DNA of 64,000 nt from the NCBI RefSeq assembly GCF_015712165.1, contig NZ_JADPZX010000001.1:7459501-7523500 (forward strand), read 5' to 3'. Of this stretch, positions 58,313-64,000 are shown piece by piece. Positions within the stretch are counted from its first letter, which is position 1. Each line of letters starts with the position of its first letter. The notes under the pieces were generated by a model. The model made no database searches and had not been told where the DNA came from. It saw only the letters and a list, made by a program, of their open reading frames with translations. Source of the stretch: Streptomyces spinoverrucosus (GTDB lineage Bacteria > Actinomycetota > Actinomycetes > Streptomycetales > Streptomycetaceae). The position numbers were made by a program, and so were the translations under genes.

Positions 58313-60010
58313 ATGACGTCCACGGTGCCCAACGCCGTCGAGCACGCCGACGAGCAGCAGCCGCCGATCACCATGTTCGGCCCGGACTTCCCGTACGCGT
58401 ACGACGACTTCCTCGCCCACCCGGCGGGCCTCGGCCAGCTTCCGGCGACCGAGCACGGCACCGAGGTGGCGGTCATCGGCGGCGGTCTGTCCGGCATCGT
58501 GGCCGCGTACGAGCTGATGAAGATGGGCCTCAAGCCGGTCGTGTACGAGGCCGACCGGATCGGCGGGCGCCTGCGCACCGTCGGCTTCGAGGGCTGCGAC
58601 CCCTCGCTGACCGCCGAGATGGGCGCGATGCGCTTCCCGCCCTCCTCCACGGCCCTGCAGCACTACATCGACCTGGCCGGCCTGGAGACGAGGCCCTTCC
58701 CGAACCCGCTGGCCGAGGCGACCCCGTCGACCGTCGTCGATCTGAAGGGCGAGTCGCACTACGCCGAGACCATCGACGACCTGCCGCAGGTCTACCGGGA
58801 CGTGGCCGAGGCGTGGAACAAGTGCCTGGAAGAGGGCGCCGACTTCTCCGACATGAACCGGGCGATGCGCGAGCGGGACGTGCCGCGCATCCGGGAGATC
58901 TGGGCGCAGCTCGTCCAGAAGCTCGACAACCAGACCTTCTACGGCTTCCTCTGCGACTCCGACGCCTTCAAGTCGTTCCGGCACCGGGAGATCTTCGGCC
59001 AGGTCGGCTTCGGCACCGGCGGCTGGGACACCGACTTCCCCAACTCCATCCTGGAGATCCTGCGGGTCGTCTACACCGAGGCCGACGACCACCACCGCGG
59101 CATCGTCGGTGGCTCCCAGCAGCTGCCGCTGCGGCTGTGGGAGCGCGAGCCGGAGAAGATCGTGCACTGGGCCTACGGCACCTCGCTGGCCACGCTGCAC
59201 GAGAACGGCGAGCCGCGCCCGGCGGTGACCCGCCTGAACCGCACCGCGGGCAACGGGATCACCGTGACGGACGCGAACGGCGACATCCGCACCTACCGGG
59301 CGGCGATCTTCACCGCCCAGTCCTGGATGCTGCTGTCCAAGATCCAGTGCGACGACACGCTCTTCCCGATCGACCACTGGACGGCGATCGAGCGCACCCA
59401 CTACATGGAGTCGTCCAAGCTCTTCGTGCCCGTGGACCGGCCGTTCTGGCTGGACAAGGACGAGGAGACCGGGCGTGACGTCATGTCGATGACGCTCACC
59501 GACCGGATGACCCGCGGGACCTACCTGCTCGACGACGGCCCCGACAAGCCGGCCGTGATCTGCCTGTCGTACACCTGGTGCGACGACAGCCTGAAGTGGC
59601 TGCCGCTGTCCGCCAACGAGCGGATGGAGGTCATGCTGAAGTCGCTCGGCGAGATCTACCCGAAGGTCGACATCAGGAAGCACATCATCGGCAACCCGGT
59701 GACGGTGTCCTGGGAGAACGAGCCCTACTTCATGGGCGCGTTCAAGGCCAACCTGCCCGGGCACTATCGCTATCAGCGGCGTCTGTTCACGCACTTCATG
59801 CAGGACCGGCTGCCCGAGGACAAGCGGGGCATCTTCCTCGCCGGTGACGACATCTCCTGGACGGCGGGCTGGGCCGAGGGCGCCGTCCAGACCGCGCTGA
59901 ACGCGGTCTGGGGCGTCATGCACCACCTCGGCGGGGAGACCGACCCGGCCAACCCCGGCCCCGGCGACGTCTACGACGAGATCGCGCCGGTGGAGCTCCC
60001 GGAGGACTGA
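58313..60010 (+). CDS. davB: FAD amino acid monooxygenase, probable L-lysine 2-monooxygenase (DavB-like)
   Basis: 565 residues, flavin amine oxidase superfamily. The dinucleotide-binding motif is AVIGGGLSGIVAAYELMKMG and the C-terminal FAD motif is FLAGDDISWTAGWAEGAVQT. The N-terminus (ITMFGPDFPYAYDDFLAHPA) and the end (NPGPGDVYDEI) match lysine 2-monooxygenase DavB more closely than tryptophan 2-monooxygenase IaaM of the same family. Predicted reaction: lysine plus oxygen to 5-aminovaleramide, CO2 and water. AAGGAG precedes the ATG; davA is 47 nt upstream. Confidence 0.85.
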   Translation: MTSTVPNAVEHADEQQPPITMFGPDFPYAYDDFLAHPAGLGQLPATEHGTEVAVIGGGLSGIVAAYELMKMGLKPVVYEADRIGGRLRTVGFEGCDPSLTAEMGAMRFPPSSTALQHYIDLAGLETRPFPNPLAEATPSTVVDLKGESHYAETIDDLPQVYRDVAEAWNKCLEEGADFSDMNRAMRERDVPRIREIWAQLVQKLDNQTFYGFLCDSDAFKSFRHREIFGQVGFGTGGWDTDFPNSILEILRVVYTEADDHHRGIVGGSQQLPLRLWEREPEKIVHWAYGTSLATLHENGEPRPAVTRLNRTAGNGITVTDANGDIRTYRAAIFTAQSWMLLSKIQCDDTLFPIDHWTAIERTHYMESSKLFVPVDRPFWLDKDEETGRDVMSMTLTDRMTRGTYLLDDGPDKPAVICLSYTWCDDSLKWLPLSANERMEVMLKSLGEIYPKVDIRKHIIGNPVTVSWENEPYFMGAFKANLPGHYRYQRRLFTHFMQDRLPEDKRGIFLAGDDISWTAGWAEGAVQTALNAVWGVMHHLGGETDPANPGPGDVYDEIAPVELPED

Positions 60011-60017
60011 CCGGCCG

Positions 60018-60947
60018 TCACACCCCGGCCGCGCGGGCCTTCTCGTAGACCTGTGCGGCCGCGTCCTTGAGCTCCTCGGCGTCCCTCGGGGTGATCTGGA
60101 GATCGATCATGATCTCCTCCAGGTCGATCCCGGCGTACGGCACGAGGTCCTCGACGATCTGGTCGGCGTTGCCCTGGAAGGGCTGGCGGTCGGCGCCGTC
60201 GTACGCCTTGGCCGAGTACTGGGCGTTCACCCGCAGCACCGTCTGGATCGGCCGCTCGCGCCCGCGCTCGGCCGCCAGATCCCGCAGTTGGCGCAACTGC
60301 GCGGCGACCTGGTCGCTGCCCATACCGACCGGCAGCCAGCCGTCGGCGTGGTCGACGAGCCGGCGCATGGCCTTCGGGCTACTCGCGGCCAGCAGGATCG
60401 GGATCGGCCGGGCGGGCTTGGGGCCGACCACGGCCGACTCGATCTTCGTGACGCGTCCGTCGTACCGGACCGGGTCCGGGCCCCACACCGCGCGGCACAC
60501 CTCGATCAGCTCGTCCAGCACCTGCCCGCGCTCCTCGAACGGCCGCACCGACGCTGCCGCGTACTCGTCGAGGGACCAGCCGGTGCCGAACCCGGCCAGC
60601 ACCCGGCCGCCGCTCGCCGCGTCCAGCGAGGCGAGGGCCTTGGCGAGCTGGAACGGCACGTGCAGCGGCGCCACCAGCACGCTGCTGCCCAGCCTGGCCC
60701 GCTCGGTGGCCGCGGCGGCCAGCGTGAGCGTCACCAGGGGGTCGGCGACATGCCGGTAGAAGTCGGGCCAGGGGAGGCCCTCGACGCCGTACAGGCCCTG
60801 TGTGGCGGGCTCGGGGAACAGGGCGCGCTCGAACACCCACAGGCTCTCGTAGCCGACCTGCTCGGCAGCGCGGGCCACGTCGGGCACGTCCCTGCCGAGG
60901 TCGTACTGCCGCATCTGGGGGAGGCTGAGGCCGAGCCGGATCGCCAT
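60018..60947 (-). CDS. LLM-class F420-dependent oxidoreductase
   Basis: 309 residues, luciferase-like TIM barrel. The N-terminus RLGLSLPQMRQYDLGRDVPD and the central RARLGSSVLVAPLHVPFQLAKALASLD and GRVLAGFGTGW blocks are typical of F420-dependent members in actinobacteria. The substrate is unknown. ATG 60947 follows AAGGAG on its strand. It converges on davB with only 7 nt between stop codons. Confidence 0.88.
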   Translation of the reverse strand: MAIRLGLSLPQMRQYDLGRDVPDVARAAEQVGYESLWVFERALFPEPATQGLYGVEGLPWPDFYRHVADPLVTLTLAAAATERARLGSSVLVAPLHVPFQLAKALASLDAASGGRVLAGFGTGWSLDEYAAASVRPFEERGQVLDELIEVCRAVWGPDPVRYDGRVTKIESAVVGPKPARPIPILLAASSPKAMRRLVDHADGWLPVGMGSDQVAAQLRQLRDLAAERGRERPIQTVLRVNAQYSAKAYDGADRQPFQGNADQIVEDLVPYAGIDLEEIMIDLQITPRDAEELKDAAAQVYEKARAAGV

Positions 60948-61047
60948 ACCTTGTGCTCCTTCGCAAGAGGTTCGCTCATGTCGAACGTACAACGTTCACA
61001 CAGGAGTTCAGGGCTTGCGGAGGCGTGGCGGCGCGGGAGTGGCCGGA

Positions 61048-61734
61048 TCAGTTCGGTAGTGGCGTGAGCATCATGCGCCCCGCGAAGCCCACCGCCGCGT
61101 CCAGGCGCTCGGTGAACTCCGCGGCCAGGTCGGGGAGCCGGCGCAGCGCCCACAGCGCCCGCGCCGCCGACCACGTGGCGTCCCGGGCGCGCTCCAGGCT
61201 CCACGCGCCGAGCAGATGGGTGAGCGGGTCGGCGATCTGGAGCAGGTCGGGACCCGGCATCAGATCTTCGCGGATGCGCTCCTCCAGCGTCACGAGGAGG
61301 TCGCCCACGCGGTCGTACTCGTCCTCCAGCTCCGCCGGTTCGCAGTCCAACGTACGACAGGCGTCCACGACGGCGAGCGCCAGATCGTGCCCGATGTGCG
61401 CGTTGATGCCCGCGAGCGCGAACTGCAGCGGCCGTACCCCGGGATGGCGGCGCGACTGGAACAGCGGCCGCCAGCAGGCGGGTGGACGCCGGTCCGCCGC
61501 GACCGCGTCGACGGCCGCCAGATAGCGCTCCGCGAACCGCACGTCCAGCGTGATCGCGGCCCGCGCGTCGGGAAAACCCCCGGTGTCGATGCGGTGGTCG
61601 ACGGCCTCGGTGACGGCGAGGTAGACACGGTTGAAGACCGCGACGCCGTCCTGTGGGGGCAGGGTCGCGGCGAGCGTGCGCATCCGGGAGACGACCGCGT
61701 CGACGGGAGTGGTGAACTCTTCCAACTGCGTCAT
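61048..61734 (-). CDS. DUF5995-like protein
   Basis: 228 residues, mostly helical and soluble. Conserved-looking features are DGVAVFNRVYLAVTEAVDHR, ACWRPLFQSRRHPGVRPLQFALAGINAHIGHDLALAVVD, with several His in the centre that could bind a metal. I recognise it as DUF5995-like; no function is known. Divergent from the GH6 gene. Confidence 0.8.
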   Translation of the reverse strand: MTQLEEFTTPVDAVVSRMRTLAATLPPQDGVAVFNRVYLAVTEAVDHRIDTGGFPDARAAITLDVRFAERYLAAVDAVAADRRPPACWRPLFQSRRHPGVRPLQFALAGINAHIGHDLALAVVDACRTLDCEPAELEDEYDRVGDLLVTLEERIREDLMPGPDLLQIADPLTHLLGAWSLERARDATWSAARALWALRRLPDLAAEFTERLDAAVGFAGRMMLTPLPN

Positions 61735-61858
61735 GGGGGCAGGGTCCCAGCCCTAGGCTGGCCCGGGTGCCGGCGAGCCCGAGGCTTCCCCAGAACGGGG
61801 GAACGCGGCCGCCGCGCGTGGGGGAGTGCGGGGGAGAGCACGAGGGGGGAACAGCACT

Positions 61859-63079
61859 GTGTCTGGCTTACGTGCCCAACGCCTGGCCGCCCGCCGGGCC
61901 GCGCGCAGGCGCGCCGCCCGGCGCAATGCCGTGGTGGCGGCGGCCTCCGTGGTCGTCGCGGTCGGCGCCGTGACCGGGATGCTGACCGCGCTGGACGAGG
62001 GGGACGGCTCGGACCAGGCCAGGCCGTCGCCGGTGTCCGCCTCGGCGCGTCTGGACCGGCTGCCCGTCGTGCCGTCGGTGTCACCGTCGGCGGTGAGGCC
62101 CTCGCCGTCACCCCCATCTGCCGTCGCGCCCACGCCGACGATCGCGCCCACGCCGACGACCGCCACGCCCTCGCCCAGCCGTACCGACAGGGAGCGGCAG
62201 ACCGGCGCCGTGCAGACCCGTCTCTACCGCCATCCCGACTCACAGATCCTGGACTGGGTCCGCGCCAACCCGGACGATCCCCGGAGCGCGGTCGTCGCCC
62301 GGATCGCCGACCAGCCGGCCTCGGTGTGGTTCGCGGACTTCACGCCCGGCACCATCACCTCCCGGGTCGCGGCCGTCACCGCCGGCGCGGCCGCCCAGGG
62401 GCGGGTCCCGGTCGTCGTGCCGTACGCGATCCCCGACCGGGACTGCGGCGGCCACTCCCAGGGCGGCGCCCCCGATTTGGCGGCCTACGACGACTGGATC
62501 GAGCGGTTCGCGGCCGGGCTCGGCTCCGGCGAGGTCATCGTGATCCTGGAGCCCGACTCCGTCGCCCAGGCCGACTGTCTCCCCGCCGCCGACCGCGCCG
62601 ACCGCTTCGCCTCACTGGCCCGCGCGGGCCGCGTCCTGAAGGCCGCCAACCCGAAGGCGCGGGTGTACTACGACGCCGGCCACTCCGGCTGGAACCCCGC
62701 TCAGAAGCAGGCGGCGCTGCTGAGGCAGGCGGGCGCGGCCTCGCCCGCCTCCTCCGACGGCGTCTTCAGCAACGTCTCCAACTTCCACCGCACGGCCGAC
62801 GAGATCGCCTACGACCGGCAGGTGCTGGCCGCGCTCGGCGGCCCGGACGGCCTCGGCGCCGTCATCGACACCAGCCGCAACGGCAACGGGGCACCGGCGG
62901 ACGGGGCGTGGTGCGACCCGGCCGGGCGGAAGATCGGCCGGGCGCCCACCCTGCACACCGGCGAGGCGCGCATCGACGCCTACCTGTGGGTCAAGCTGCC
63001 GGGGGAGTCGGACGGGTGCAAGGGGACGCCGGGGACCTTCTCGCCCTCCTACGCCTACGACTTGGCCTCGTCGTCGTAG
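61859..63079 (+). CDS. glycoside hydrolase family 6 protein (endoglucanase/cellobiohydrolase type)
   Basis: 406 residues. An Arg-rich cytoplasmic start (RAARRRAARRNAVV) and one transmembrane or signal-anchor helix (VVAAASVVVAVGAVTGMLTAL) lead into a Pro/Ser/Thr linker (about 55-115) and the GH6 barrel. Catalytic-type Asp residues lie in IPDRDCGGHSQGG and in VILEPDSVAQADC. The disulfide cysteines are present, and GAWCDPAGRKIG and PSYAYDLA close the domain. It probably acts on beta-1,4-glucan outside the cell, perhaps anchored. No carbohydrate-binding module. GTG 61859 follows GAGGGGGGA. Overlaps the next gene tail-to-tail by 25 nt. Confidence 0.9.
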   Translation: MSGLRAQRLAARRAARRRAARRNAVVAAASVVVAVGAVTGMLTALDEGDGSDQARPSPVSASARLDRLPVVPSVSPSAVRPSPSPPSAVAPTPTIAPTPTTATPSPSRTDRERQTGAVQTRLYRHPDSQILDWVRANPDDPRSAVVARIADQPASVWFADFTPGTITSRVAAVTAGAAAQGRVPVVVPYAIPDRDCGGHSQGGAPDLAAYDDWIERFAAGLGSGEVIVILEPDSVAQADCLPAADRADRFASLARAGRVLKAANPKARVYYDAGHSGWNPAQKQAALLRQAGAASPASSDGVFSNVSNFHRTADEIAYDRQVLAALGGPDGLGAVIDTSRNGNGAPADGAWCDPAGRKIGRAPTLHTGEARIDAYLWVKLPGESDGCKGTPGTFSPSYAYDLASSS

Positions 63080-64000
63080 CGGGACGTGCCCTCGTCCAGG
63101 AGCGGCCGCTGGGTCTTGAGGTGGGCGGGGGCGAACGCCCGCAGCGCGTGGTAGCCGGTGATGACGACGAGCGTGCCGAGGGCGATGCCGCTCAGCGAGA
63201 AGGTGTCGGTGAACTCCAGCGACACGTTGCCGACGCCGATGATGATGCCCGCGGCCGCCGGTACGAGGTTGAGCGGGTTGCGCAGGTCCACCTTGGCGTT
63301 GATCCAGATCTGGGCGCCGAGCAGGCCGATCATGCCGTACAGGATGACGGTGATGCCGCCGAGCACGCCGCCCGGGATCGCGGCCACCACCGCGCCGAAC
63401 TTCGGGCACAGCCCGAACAGCAGGGCGAAACCGGCGGCGGCCCAGTAGGCGGCCGTGGAGTAGACGCGGGTCGCGGCCATCACGCCGATGTTCTCGGAGT
63501 ACGTCGTGTTGGGCGGGCCGCCGACGGCGGTGGACAGCATGGATCCGACGCCGTCGGCGGCGATCGCCGTGCCGAGTTTGTCGTCCAGCGGGTCGCCGGT
63601 CATCTCGCCGACCGCCTTGACGTGCCCGGCGTTCTCCGCGACCAGCGCGATCACGACGGGCAGCGCGACCAGGATCGCCGACCACTCGAAGGCCGGCCCG
63701 TGGAAGGTGGGCAGGCCGATCCAGTCGGCGTCGGCGACTGAGGAGAGGTCCAGGCGCCAGTGGTCGGTGAGCCTGCCGCTCGCGTTGACCGAGTGGATGC
63801 GGCCGAAGATCCGGTCGAAGACCCAGGAGATGCCGTAACCGAAGACCAGGCCGAGGAAGATCGCGATCCGGGACCAGAAACCACGCAGACAGACCACGGC
63901 CAGGCCGGTGAACAGCATCACCAGCAGGGCCGTCCACTGATCCTGCGGCCAGTAGGTGGACGCCGTGACCGGGGCGAGGTTGAAGCCGATCAGCATCACC
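63055..64000 (-). CDS. uracil-xanthine permease (NCS2 family), 5' end outside the window
   Basis: The C-terminal 315 or so residues of a polytopic NCS2 transporter. The family motif region is GLPTFHGPAFEWSAILVALP, then VIALVAENAGHVKAVGEMTGD (the substrate-binding Glu helix) and STAVGGPPNTTYSENIGVMAATR (the signature). It imports nucleobases, most likely uracil, by proton symport. The coding start is beyond 64000. The last 25 nt overlap the GH6 gene on the other strand. Confidence 0.92.
   Translation of the reverse strand, partial: VMLIGFNLAPVTASTYWPQDQWTALLVMLFTGLAVVCLRGFWSRIAIFLGLVFGYGISWVFDRIFGRIHSVNASGRLTDHWRLDLSSVADADWIGLPTFHGPAFEWSAILVALPVVIALVAENAGHVKAVGEMTGDPLDDKLGTAIAADGVGSMLSTAVGGPPNTTYSENIGVMAATRVYSTAAYWAAAGFALLFGLCPKFGAVVAAIPGGVLGGITVILYGMIGLLGAQIWINAKVDLRNPLNLVPAAAGIIIGVGNVSLEFTDTFSLSGIALGTLVVITGYHALRAFAPAHLKTQRPLLDEGTSRYDDEAKS

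Overview
The window is high-GC DNA with GTG, ATG and occasional TTG starts, ATGA/TGATG gene overlaps and long GC-rich stem terminators. The gene order hisS - rpsD - alaS - aroCKB - efp - nusB - bldD - pyr operon - mihF - gmk - rpoZ - coaBC - metK - priA - fmt - rsmB - rpe, with bldD and a conservon-type sensor, marks it as the core chromosome of a Streptomyces species. Most genes are on the plus strand and are housekeeping genes.

Layout. 1-4663: end of an MBL-fold hydrolase, hisS, a VKOR-family membrane protein, rarA and rpsD. 4688-6846 (minus): a COG3903-type ATPase broken by a one-base frameshift. 7006-12744: two small membrane-associated proteins (DUF948, DUF6167-like), alaS (also carrying a one-base frameshift), ruvX and mltG. 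12725-16525: shikimate genes aroE, aroC, aroK and aroB. 16716-19973: a proline-rich P-loop protein, an M24 peptidase homologue with altered metal ligands, efp and nusB. 20154-20657 (minus): bldD, with an exact BldD-box match in its own upstream region. 20934-30870: the UMP operon pyrR-pyrB-pyrC-(membrane protein)-carA-carB-pyrD-pyrF, preceded by a PyrR-type RNA leader. 31159-37471: mihF, gmk, rpoZ, coaBC, metK and a helicase-degenerate priA. 37751-44832: a small HTH protein (minus), fmt, rsmB, rpe, a SorC-type regulator, an orphan barstar homologue and guaB1. 45167-47099: an amino-acid permease with an Lrp/AsnC regulator.

The accessory part starts near 47.1 kb. A GntR/HutC regulator (minus) diverges from an ABC importer operon (lipoprotein, two permeases, ATPase). 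The operon ends in an unusual single ORF joining a HAD phosphatase domain to an endonuclease/exonuclease/phosphatase (EEP) domain. A perfect 18-bp palindrome lies before the operon. My reading is that the locus takes up a phosphodiester and hydrolyses it in two steps; this is inference. Next come a conservon-like cluster (CvnA sensor with tandem repeats in its tail, CvnB, CvnC) with no adjacent CvnD GTPase, a davA-davB pair that looks like the lysine monooxygenase/aminovaleramidase route, an LLM oxidoreductase, a DUF5995-like protein, a GH6 glucanase, and a uracil/xanthine permease cut by the window end.

Most notable observations: (i) the HAD-EEP fusion in an importer operon; (ii) matching TTGTCAGTG-N8-TA promoters (RecA-independent DNA-damage type) exactly 13 nt before the start codons of rarA and priA, both apparently leaderless; (iii) the M24 homologue beside efp; (iv) two C-tract frameshifts, one in the essential gene alaS, which suggests assembly error rather than true gene loss.
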